Source: Clostridiales bacterium DTU092
Lineage (GTDB): Bacteria > Bacillota > Clostridia > Caldicoprobacterales > Caldicoprobacteraceae
DNA: 7,235 nucleotides
Direction of reading: 5' to 3'
NCBI GenBank assembly: GCA_001513505.1
Contig: LFTM01000143.1
Location: 1-7,235 of the forward strand
Part shown: positions 1 to 5,047 of the stretch, one piece after another
How positions within the stretch are numbered: position 1 is the first letter of the stretch
How the letters are laid out: the number at the start of each line of letters is the position of its first letter
Notes under the pieces: model-generated
The model's database searches: none
Told to the model about the DNA's origin: nothing
Seen by the model: only the letters and a program-made list of their open reading frames with translations
Made by a program: the position numbers and the translations under genes

Positions 1-36
1 AAGTACACCTATTATACCGATTATTGGTTCACCCAT
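1..36 (-). CDS. dctM: TRAP transporter large permease DctM, N-terminal fragment (cut by window edge)
   Basis: Only the first 12 codons lie in the window, reading MGEPIIGIIGVL on the minus strand. The ATG (34-36) overlaps the end of dctQ by 8 nt, and a GGAGACAGG ribosome binding site lies at 42-50, about 5-10 nt upstream depending on which part is taken as the core. A short polar start followed at once by a hydrophobic Ile/Gly-rich stretch, placed directly after a DctQ gene, fits the large (about 12-helix) permease of a TRAP transporter, which forms the substrate channel with DctQ. The identification rests on position and this short peptide; the body of the gene is outside the window. Confidence 0.7.
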   Translation of the reverse strand, partial: MGEPIIGIIGVL

Positions 37-520
37 TTTTACCTGTCTCCTTTATATGTTTTATGGATTGTAATAAATTAACAAGTGAAAGAAAGAATAT
101 TCCAAATGCAATTATATATATGAAAGGATAAAATGGAATTTCAGCAGTTGAAGTAATCTCCCCGCTCACCCTGATCCTGTTTCCATACGCAATCAGCTGC
201 CATGTGACAAATATGAAGAATATAAATGAAATAATACTTATAACAGTATTAATCACTTTTTTTACTGCGATCGGATATTTTTGAACGAAGACCTGAACTC
301 TGATATAGCCGTCGAGAATGGCACAATTAGCCAAAGAACAACCTATAGCTAATGCCGAGATAAGGCTAACATATTCAGATATGCCCAAAACTGACCATCC
401 CGCCAAACGTCTTGTCAATATATTAAATACGGTCAGGAGCATTGTGACTACAATACCGCAGCCGGCAATTGTGTCCAGAAGTTTGCCTGTTTTTTTTAGA
501 AAATTATCAAACCAACCCAT
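29..520 (-). CDS. dctQ: TRAP transporter small permease DctQ
   Basis: Small membrane subunit of a tripartite ATP-independent periplasmic (TRAP) transporter, which partners the DctM channel and accepts substrate from the extracellular binding protein. About 163 aa with four predicted membrane helices (roughly residues 16-36, 46-66, 92-113 and 128-150 from this start). A conserved-looking GEITSTAEIPFYPF segment precedes the last helix, as in the DctQ family. I chose the ATG at 518-520 because GGAGAGAGG (525-533) sits 4 nt before it and the gap to the dctP stop is then 1 nt. The in-frame ATG at 533-535 would add MERGS but lies inside that ribosome binding site and lacks one of its own. Its end overlaps dctM. 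Substrate cannot be read from this subunit. Confidence 0.88.
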   Translation of the reverse strand: MGWFDNFLKKTGKLLDTIAGCGIVVTMLLTVFNILTRRLAGWSVLGISEYVSLISALAIGCSLANCAILDGYIRVQVFVQKYPIAVKKVINTVISIISFIFFIFVTWQLIAYGNRIRVSGEITSTAEIPFYPFIYIIAFGIFFLSLVNLLQSIKHIKETGKNG

Positions 521-521
521 A

Positions 522-1631
522 CTACCTCTCTCCATTCATCATTTCATCGTTATATTTTTCAGCAAGCTGTTTTACCGTGTCCAGTATCCCCTGACCATTT
601 AAACCTCTTTCGTTCATTTTCTTTACATATTCCCGCTGAATAGGTTCAACTTTATCAATCCATAATTCTTTCTCCTGCCCGGCAAGTTCAATTATTTCCA
701 TACCCATCTCTTCAACAGCCCATTTAAGGGCACTCTCATTTTGCCTGTCCCACAAACCAGCCGCTATTTCGTGAAAACATTGCTCATTAACGTCCAGTAT
801 AGCGTCTTGTATATCAGGTGCTAGTGAATTCCATTTATCCAGATTCATTGTCATAAAAAACAGTGTATTGTATAGGAATGGAGTTTTTGTCAAATACTTG
901 GTAACCTCAGCATGTTTCCAGCCTTTTAATACTTCCACAGGCGCAAGGTTTCCTTTTACCATGCCTTTAGACAAAGCTTCATAAGCTTCAGACTGGGCCA
1001 TTGCAATAGGCATCGCTCCCAGCAGATCAAGGGTTTTTGCGCTAAGGCCGGTAGCCCTTATTTCCAATGCCTGCAGATCGTCTAAATTCCGTACAGGTAC
1101 TTTTGCAAAAATATCACCCGAACCGGTTGCAAGAACCATCATGAGTTTTGTGTTCTGTACTTCTTTGGGCTGTATTCTTTTTATACCTTCCCATGCAGTT
1201 TTGCTCGCAGCTTCAGCGCTGCTGTATATTATTCCAGGTAGTTCAAACACTTCAAGTACCGGGAAACGCCCTCTTGTATATGAAAAACATGACAGACCAA
1301 TATCGGCCACACCGTCCAATACCCCTTGGTATATGTCATTGGCTTTAAGCAATGTTTCACCGGGATAACTGGTGATCCTTACCCTACCCTGTGTGGCTTG
1401 TTCTATTAATTTCGTCCATGTATTCAATAATTCCGCTTCTATCGGATGTGTTGCAGGAAAGAAATGAGCGAGTTTAAGATCTATAATCTCTTCTTTGCTT
1501 GCATTTTCAGTAGCTTTGCTTCCCAGTACGCTTCCCCTTTGGGCAGCAATACTGGCTGAGGTACAATATGTCAATATAAACATCACTGTAAGAATTGCAA
1601 AGAACACAAGTACTCTGTTTCTGTAAAACAT
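522..1631 (-). CDS. dctP: TRAP transporter solute-binding protein, DctP family
   Basis: Extracytoplasmic substrate-binding subunit of a TRAP transporter (369 aa, normal to slightly long because of an extended N-terminus). Residues 1-30 form a signal peptide or N-terminal anchor (basic start, long hydrophobic core, SASIAA). The cysteine at 23 is in LTYC, a poor lipobox, so lipidation is uncertain. The mature domain starts at LKLAHFFPATHP (52-63), the usual first strand of the family. Arg192 in LEIRATG occupies the place of the conserved arginine that pairs with the substrate carboxylate in DctP/SiaP proteins, so an organic acid is the likely ligand; which one is not visible. A GGGAGG site (1641-1646) lies 9 nt before the ATG. 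It heads the operon P-Q-M and has its own promoter and a long structured leader (1632-1800). Confidence 0.92.
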   Translation of the reverse strand: MFYRNRVLVFFAILTVMFILTYCTSASIAAQRGSVLGSKATENASKEEIIDLKLAHFFPATHPIEAELLNTWTKLIEQATQGRVRITSYPGETLLKANDIYQGVLDGVADIGLSCFSYTRGRFPVLEVFELPGIIYSSAEAASKTAWEGIKRIQPKEVQNTKLMMVLATGSGDIFAKVPVRNLDDLQALEIRATGLSAKTLDLLGAMPIAMAQSEAYEALSKGMVKGNLAPVEVLKGWKHAEVTKYLTKTPFLYNTLFFMTMNLDKWNSLAPDIQDAILDVNEQCFHEIAAGLWDRQNESALKWAVEEMGMEIIELAGQEKELWIDKVEPIQREYVKKMNERGLNGQGILDTVKQLAEKYNDEMMNGER

Positions 1632-1651
1632 TTCTACCGTCCTCCCATACT

Positions 1652-1723
1652 CTAATAAAACAAAAAACCCCCGTAGGGGTTAAAATGCATAAATAGGTCT
1701 ATGTGTTTATAGAGACCTTCCAT
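1652..1723 (-). CDS. Possible 23-codon leader ORF upstream of dctP
   Basis: Short open frame inside the dctP leader. It starts at ATG (1721-1723), preceded by AGGATGG (1728-1734), and ends at TAG (1652-1654), 20 nt before dctP. It begins MEGLYKHIDLF and is rich in Phe (5), Tyr (3) and His (2). Its codons run through both the GGTCT/AGACC hairpin and the whole terminator-like hairpin, so translation would interfere with their folding. That arrangement would suit ribosome-mediated attenuation, but an open frame of this length can occur by chance and I see no independent proof of translation. Confidence 0.2.
   Translation of the reverse strand: MEGLYKHIDLFMHFNPYGGFLFY
1662..1681 (-). terminator. 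Terminator-like hairpin with cUACGg tetraloop in dctP leader
   Basis: On the minus strand AACCCC, TACG, GGGGTT form a 6-bp stem capped by a UNCG-class tetraloop closed by C-G, one of the most stable RNA loops known, and the strand continues as a T run (six T in all, two of them in the stem). It lies downstream of the dctP promoter and 30 nt upstream of the dctP start, so it would end transcription before dctP unless overcome. It could also be the end of the candidate upstream RNA. The stem is short, so efficiency is uncertain. Confidence 0.6.
1696..1717 (-). other. Small hairpin in dctP leader
   Basis: GGTCT (1713-1717) and AGACC (1696-1700) on the minus strand are complementary around a 12-nt loop. 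An alternative register pairs CTAT with ATAG inside GGT/ACC. It stands about 15 nt before the terminator-like hairpin and directly after the second G-rich repeat. I did not find an obvious antiterminator pairing. Confidence 0.4.
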
Positions 1724-1734
1724 TCTACCATCCT
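1716..1734 (-). repeat. G-rich leader repeat, copy B
   Basis: Minus strand AGGATGGTAGAATGGAAGG. It matches copy A (1773-1796) except for a 5-nt deletion in the middle and one substitution. It has four GG tracts in the order GG-N2-GG-N6-GG-N2-GG. It also holds the start of the possible leader ORF. Confidence 0.6.
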
Positions 1735-1772
1735 ACATTACACAAAAAATACCTTTATTCAATTTTCATTAC

Positions 1773-1796
1773 CCTTCCATACTACCAAACCATCCT
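1773..1796 (-). repeat. G-rich leader repeat, copy A
   Basis: On the minus strand AGGATGGT, TTGGTAGT, ATGGAAGG in succession: the same motif as copy B with a central 5-nt insertion. It begins a few bases after the expected dctP transcription start. A related GTATGGGAGGACGGTAG stretch (1634-1650) forms the dctP ribosome binding region, so the motif occurs about three times in the leader. Confidence 0.6.
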
Positions 1797-1806
1797 GCTT
1801 GTAAAA

Positions 1807-1835
1807 ATAATATCAATATTACTCTGAAATGTCAA
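1807..1835 (-). promoter_or_regulatory. Sigma-A type promoter for dctPQM
   Basis: Minus strand TTGACA (1830-1835), 17-nt spacer, TATTAT (1807-1812): a perfect -35, optimal spacing and a 5/6 match at -10. Expected start of transcription is near 1800, giving a leader of about 170 nt before dctP. This is the best promoter in the window. Confidence 0.85.
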
Positions 1836-1904
1836 TCGTTACATTTTATCAACCGGATAATATATTTGCAGAATATTATGGAAATCACATGATTTATTGG
1901 AGAA

Positions 1905-2065
1905 AGTGATTTCAATCACTGGAGCTCCAAGGTTAAAAACCTGTAACACATACTCCGGGGCCTTAATCAGACCCGCTTCGCTCAAACAGTGATTCGGCTT
2001 ATTCCTCCGCTGCATTAACAGGTTCTAAGCATTTCCGCCGGCTGATTTCCATCATTTTCCCCAAA
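1905..2065 (-). ncRNA. Candidate structured non-coding RNA in the dctP/yjbQ intergenic region
   Basis: This stretch is clearly richer in G+C than the flanking AT-rich DNA and has no convincing ORF on either strand. Minus-strand helices I can draw are: TGAT(GGAA)ATCA with a GNRA loop; GGGUCU/AGGCCC around GAUUA (1958-1974); AACCTGT/ACAGGTT (2018-2024 with 1938-1944); GCTTA/TAAGC (2026-2030 with 1997-2001); AATCACTG/CAGTGATT (1987-1994 with 1914-1921); and a terminal AGTGAT(TGAA)ATCACT hairpin (1905-1920). The AACCTGT helix crosses two others, implying pseudoknots or alternative folds. Loops are purine-rich and include GNRA types on the minus strand, which favours that strand. I see no clear promoter upstream and no good poly-U terminator at its end; it might instead be a long upstream part of the dctP leader. 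I do not recognise a named RNA family. Confidence 0.4.
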
Positions 2066-2071
2066 ACTATT

Positions 2072-2084
2072 TATACGCCGTATA
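2072..2084. repeat. 13-bp inverted repeat, possible operator
   Basis: TATACG, C, CGTATA: perfect 6-bp arms around a single central base. It lies between the candidate RNA and the yjbQ promoter, in a region where a regulator of either direction could bind. The size fits a small dimeric regulator half-site pair, but short AT-rich palindromes also arise by chance. Confidence 0.35.
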
Positions 2085-2132
2085 CTCCTTTTTTGGTTGA
2101 TGTACGACAAAAAACATGATAATTTATTATTG

Positions 2133-2161
2133 TTGGAATTAATAAAACCAGGATATAAAAT
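2133..2161 (+). promoter_or_regulatory. Probable promoter for the yjbQ-like gene
   Basis: TTGGAA (2133-2138), 17-nt spacer, TAAAAT (2156-2161), in strongly AT-rich DNA. The transcription start would be near 2168, only about 11 nt before the ATG at 2179 but 47 nt before the TTG at 2215; this bears on the choice of start codon. Confidence 0.5.
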
Positions 2162-2178
2162 ATAAACAATGTAAAGGG

Positions 2179-2622
2179 ATGTTTATTATTTCTGATGAGC
2201 GGGGTGCAAAGATATTGAGTAATTTATTTCAATACTCGGTTTCTACCAGTAAAAACCAGGAGTTTGTAGACATAACCCATCTGCTGGAACGTGCTATTAA
2301 GGAAAGCGGCATTGAAAATGGAATGGCGCTGGTGTTTTGCCCGCATACTACTGCCGGAATAACCATTAACGAGAATGCTGATCCCGATGTAGCGTTTGAC
2401 ATTATTAGAACTCTGGACAAGGTATTTCCCGTAAAAGGTGACTACAGGCATATTGAGGGGAATTCCCATGCACATGTTAAGGCTTCCTGTATTGGTTCCA
2501 GCTGTAATGTAATCATTGCAAACAGAAAGCCTTTACTGGGCACATGGCAGGGCGTATATTTTTGTGAATTTGACGGGCCCAGACGCAGAAAGGTATACAT
2601 AAACTGTATGGAAGCAAAATAA
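2179..2622 (+). CDS. yjbQ: YjbQ family (UPF0047) protein
   Basis: Conserved family of small trimeric proteins with a metal site; the E. coli member has been reported to have weak thiamine phosphate synthase activity, but the true role is unsettled. All family hallmarks are present: EFVDITHLLE (28-37), HTTAGITINENADPD (56-70), HIEGNSHAH (91-99) with histidines expected to bind the metal, and GTWQGVYFCEFDGPR (121-135) near the C-terminus. From the ATG it has 147 aa, about a dozen more than usual. The ATG has AAAGGG directly abutting it, which is too close for a ribosome binding site. TTG at 2215 has GGGGTG 8 nt upstream, gives 135 aa and fits the promoter better, so the true start may be there. 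It stands alone, divergent from dctP. Confidence 0.9.
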   Translation: MFIISDERGAKILSNLFQYSVSTSKNQEFVDITHLLERAIKESGIENGMALVFCPHTTAGITINENADPDVAFDIIRTLDKVFPVKGDYRHIEGNSHAHVKASCIGSSCNVIIANRKPLLGTWQGVYFCEFDGPRRRKVYINCMEAK

Positions 2623-2644
2623 TGTTATCAATGATGCATTTCAT

Positions 2645-2714
2645 AGTCTGTTTTTGTTCAAAAGCAGGTTGTTATACCGGAAAAGGACATATCTGCTGAG
2701 AAGAGTTACAGACT
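2645..2714 (+). repeat. Nested inverted repeats between yjbQ and the pseudouridine synthase gene
   Basis: AGTCTGT (2645-2651) is complementary to ACAGACT (2708-2714), and inside it AGCAG can pair with CTGCT. No T run follows, so this is not an intrinsic terminator. It may be a weakly folded leader of the next gene. No other feature is visible in the gap. Confidence 0.25.
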
Positions 2715-2778
2715 GAGCTGATGATACTGTGCTCTTCGTGTGATAGCGGGATTAAATTTTTGCGAGGACTGCATGCAT

Positions 2779-3516
2779 ATGGAATATAAGCAGAAAATAA
2801 ATGTACTGTATGAAGATAATCATCTGTTGGTGGTTGAAAAGCCGGTGAACATGCTGTCCCAGGGTGATGTAACCGGGGATGCTGATCTTTTAACGGTGTT
2901 GAAGGATTATGTAAAAACGAAATACCAAAAACCCGGCAATGTCTACCTGGGTCTGGTTCACCGACTGGATCGTCCGGTAGGCGGAGTTATGGTTTTTGCA
3001 CGGACTTCTAAAGCTGCTTCCAGGCTATCAAATCAAATACGAGAAGGTACATTTAAAAAAATTTATCTTGCTGTTGTGAGGGGAAAGCCAAAAAAGAATG
3101 GAAGGTTTGAACATTATTTATATAAGAACAGCAGGACAAATACAGTATATTGTTATCGGCAACCAAAAGGAGACGTAAAGAAAGCCATATTGGAGTATGA
3201 GGTTATACAGAGTCTGGATATAAACGAGACTGCCGATGTTTTGAGTCTGGTCAGGATAAATCTTATTACCGGCCGTCCCCACCAGATAAGGGTGCAGTTT
3301 GCCTTTGAAGGCTTCCCTCTATATGGAGATCAGAAATATGGACAGAATGTTAATAAACCCGGTCAGCAGCTGGCCCTCTGGTCTTTAGCCATAAAGCTTG
3401 TACATCCTACAAGAAAAGAGGAAATGGTATTTGATTGCCTGCCTCCAATTCATTATCCGTGGGATCAATTTGATATATCTGACAGACTGAAAAACAGCAA
3501 AGAGCAGATCTTATGA
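2779..3516 (+). CDS. RluA-family RNA pseudouridine synthase
   Basis: Isomerises selected uridines in rRNA or tRNA to pseudouridine. The family signature HRLDRPVGGVMVF is at residues 61-73 from this start, with the catalytic Asp at 64. Other conserved stretches are INVLYEDNHLLVVEKP near the N-terminus, RINLITGRPHQIRVQ (active-site framing motif) and FPLYGDQKYG. At 245 aa there is no N-terminal S4 RNA-binding domain, so it is a short RluA-type enzyme rather than RluD or RluC; the target base cannot be read from sequence. I chose ATG 2779 because GCGAGGA (2762-2768) lies 10 nt upstream and the conserved domain begins just after it. An in-frame GTG at 2740 and an ATG at 2773 are alternatives. Confidence 0.9.
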   Translation: MEYKQKINVLYEDNHLLVVEKPVNMLSQGDVTGDADLLTVLKDYVKTKYQKPGNVYLGLVHRLDRPVGGVMVFARTSKAASRLSNQIREGTFKKIYLAVVRGKPKKNGRFEHYLYKNSRTNTVYCYRQPKGDVKKAILEYEVIQSLDINETADVLSLVRINLITGRPHQIRVQFAFEGFPLYGDQKYGQNVNKPGQQLALWSLAIKLVHPTRKEEMVFDCLPPIHYPWDQFDISDRLKNSKEQIL

Positions 3517-3545
3517 TGTTTTGTTTATATTTGTATATATATAAT
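3517..3545 (+). promoter_or_regulatory. Possible promoter for the pyruvate-kinase-domain gene
   Basis: A consensus TATAAT (3540-3545) lies in the AT-rich gap, with a poor TGTTTT 17 nt upstream. The transcript would start near 3552, just ahead of the GGGAGGG ribosome binding site. The gap is so AT-rich that a chance match is possible. Confidence 0.35.
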
Positions 3546-3574
3546 GGAATATAAACAGGGAGGGATGATGCGAC

Positions 3575-4120
3575 ATGTATTTCCAGGCCGAAGGCAAACA
3601 AAATACAGAAAAGACGGTGGAGCTGGCTTTAAAAACTGCACGGGAGAGAGACATACGCCATATTGTTGTGGCATCCTGTTCAGGGTATACCGCCAATTAT
3701 TTTAAGGATGCAAGTGATATAGAAACGGTATGCGTAACCCATGTAAACGGTTTTAAAGAGAAGGGCGGGAATGAGATGCCTGCTGATGTTCGTCAACGGC
3801 TTACAGGATCCGGAGTGAAAGTGCTTACCACGACGCATGTATTGAGCGGAGCAGAAAGGGGCTTAAGCAGGAAATTCGGTGGTACATATCCGGTTGAAAT
3901 AATGGCCCATACCCTAAGAATGTTCGGACAGGGTGTAAAGGTATGCGTAGAAATTGCGGTTATGGCTTTGGATGCTGGTCTTATACCATATGGACAGCCT
4001 GTAATTGCCGTAGGCGGTACCGGGGAAGGGGCTGATACAGCCGTGATATTAACACCATCCCATGCCAGCAGCATCCTCGAGACCAGGATACATGAAATAA
4101 TATGTAAACCATACTGTTAA
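3575..4120 (+). CDS. Stand-alone pyruvate kinase C-terminal (alpha/beta) domain protein, COG1751-like
   Basis: 181-aa soluble protein that matches the C-terminal allosteric alpha/beta domain of pyruvate kinase (PK_C fold) without the catalytic barrel. Features are an N-terminal NTEKTVELALKTARE helix (10-24), HIVVASCSGYTA (29-40), where the domain's sugar-phosphate-binding loop would be expected, and the C-terminal VGGTGEGADTAVIL (146-159), followed by EIICKP near the end as in this family. Related archaeal and clostridial proteins exist as free-standing genes of this length; their function is not known to me and it cannot make pyruvate by itself. GGGAGGG (3558-3564) lies 10 nt before the ATG. 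It sits 58 nt after the pseudouridine synthase gene and is closed by a strong terminator. Confidence 0.82.
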   Translation: MYFQAEGKQNTEKTVELALKTARERDIRHIVVASCSGYTANYFKDASDIETVCVTHVNGFKEKGGNEMPADVRQRLTGSGVKVLTTTHVLSGAERGLSRKFGGTYPVEIMAHTLRMFGQGVKVCVEIAVMALDAGLIPYGQPVIAVGGTGEGADTAVILTPSHASSILETRIHEIICKPYC

Positions 4121-4171
4121 ATCCATCCTTGCTGTGGATTCAATTAAATGATATAAGCCTGTTAGTTTGTT

Positions 4172-4220
4172 AAGCTGACGACTTCTACTAGAGCATAGAA
4201 CGTCAGCTTTTTTGTTTTTT
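4172..4220 (+). terminator. Strong intrinsic terminator
   Basis: AAGCTGACG (4172-4180) pairs perfectly with CGTCAGCTT (4201-4209). Inside, TTCTA and TAGAA extend the stem by 5 bp after an AC bulge. The 3' side runs into a T-rich tract interrupted by one G (4208-4220). It ends the transcript of the pyruvate-kinase-domain gene and insulates the DUF1614 unit downstream. Confidence 0.92.
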
Positions 4221-4342
4221 CTTGAGTATAGATTGAGATATCAGTAATGAAAATAACTTGAACTTCTTAAAGAATATATGACTTGTACCCAGGGAAATAT
4301 AAAATGAGGGGTTGATAAAAGAAAAATGAAAGGTGGGATACA

Positions 4343-5047
4343 ATGCCATTAGGACTGACGTTATTGGTAGTAGCAACTATACTTGTATTATTCGGCGTCG
4401 GGCAACGAATGCTGGATAGAATGCGATTAAGCGACAAAACAGCCGTATTGTTTATGGTGGCAATATTTATAGGCAGTCTCATTCCGGATATACCTCTGGG
4501 AAGAGATTTGTTTATAAACATTGGAGGAGCTGTTGTTCCCCTCATTCTTGTCATCTATCTGTTTGTAAAAGCCGGTACCGGTATGGAAAAGGCGAGAGCT
4601 GCTATAGCCGCTATACTATCCGGTTTAGGTGTTTACCTTGCTGGACGCTATATGCCATCAGAGCCTGAAACCATTATTATAGATCCCAACTATGCCTATG
4701 GTATTATCGCAGGAGTTATCGGTTATTTGTTTGGACGGTCCCGGAGAGCATCTTTTATTGCCGGAGTATTAGGTGTGATACTGGCAGATCTGGCTCAGGC
4801 AATTGAAAATATATTGCTGGGTATCCCAACCAGGATTCGTTTGGGGGGTGCCGGGGCTGTAGATACAGTAGTGATAGCAGGATTTCTAGCGGTAATACTG
4901 GCTGAAGTGGTAGGGGAGCTGCGGGAAAGAATTCAGGGAGGCACTGCAAAAAAATCCATGGTCTATCAACAGGGTGAATTTATGAGACGAGAACGTAGTG
5001 AAAACAAATATGAAGGCGGTGATGATGAGAATGAACAAGGCAGCTAA
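4343..5047 (+). CDS. DUF1614 family polytopic membrane protein
   Basis: 234 aa integral membrane protein. Hydrophobic segments lie at about 2-21, 34-51, 57-77, 86-103, 117-131, 137-160 and 173-192, then a charged cytoplasmic-looking tail of about 40 residues. The N-terminal pattern (MPLG, then GQRMLDRMRLSDKTA, then INIGGAVVPLILVIYL) is what I associate with DUF1614, a family of unknown function found in sporulating Firmicutes and some archaea. AGGTGGG (4331-4337) is 5 nt before the ATG. The 3' end overlaps the SpoIIP-like gene, and the ribosome binding site of that gene lies inside the DUF1614 tail, so the two are co-transcribed and probably translationally coupled. No confident promoter is visible in the 122 nt after the preceding terminator; a sporulation-sigma promoter would be expected but none matches well. 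Confidence 0.75.
   Translation: MPLGLTLLVVATILVLFGVGQRMLDRMRLSDKTAVLFMVAIFIGSLIPDIPLGRDLFINIGGAVVPLILVIYLFVKAGTGMEKARAAIAAILSGLGVYLAGRYMPSEPETIIIDPNYAYGIIAGVIGYLFGRSRRASFIAGVLGVILADLAQAIENILLGIPTRIRLGGAGAVDTVVIAGFLAVILAEVVGELRERIQGGTAKKSMVYQQGEFMRRERSENKYEGGDDENEQGS
5014..5022 (+). promoter_or_regulatory. Ribosome binding site deciding the SpoIIP-like start
   Basis: AGGCGGTGA matches the ideal AGGAGGTGA in 8 of 9 bases. It lies inside the end of the DUF1614 gene, and the only well-placed in-frame starts are ATG 5025 (5 nt after the GG core) and ATG 5031 (11 nt). This argues against the upstream in-frame GTG at 4998. Confidence 0.6.

Noticed and set aside
318..602. Plus-strand open frame of 94 codons opposite dctQ/dctP
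   Set aside because: It runs antisense through clearly recognised TRAP genes, has no ribosome binding site and no family resemblance; its existence is explained by the codon pattern of the opposite strand.
1632..1800. Known riboswitch or T-box in the dctP leader
   Set aside because: No T-box GGGTGG-ACCGCG element and none of the conserved cores of the common riboswitch classes could be found by eye; a covariance-model search would be decisive.
2007..2065. Minus-strand micro-ORF starting MMEISRRK (18 codons) in the candidate RNA
   Set aside because: No properly spaced ribosome binding site, ends quickly, and the surrounding bases are better explained by RNA pairing; kept only as part of the ncRNA candidate.
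2072..2096. Plus-strand terminator made of the 13-bp palindrome and the following T run
   Set aside because: The stem would be only 5 AU-rich pairs with a 3-nt loop and is separated from the T run by CTCC; there is no gene upstream on that strand to terminate.
3793..4074. Minus-strand open frame of 93 codons opposite the pyruvate-kinase-domain gene
   Set aside because: Proline/threonine-rich antisense shadow of the GC-richer codons of a well-supported gene; no ribosome binding site.
4120..4140. Small hairpin AATCCA/TGGATT right after the pyruvate-kinase-domain gene
   Set aside because: Only 6 bp and no U run; the real terminator is the 9+5 bp hairpin 50 nt further on.
4998..5024. Upstream GTG start (4998) for the SpoIIP-like protein
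   Set aside because: It lacks a ribosome binding site, whereas a near-ideal one (5014-5022) serves ATG 5025 or 5031; starting at 4998 only adds a Met/Lys-rich stretch before the signal peptide.
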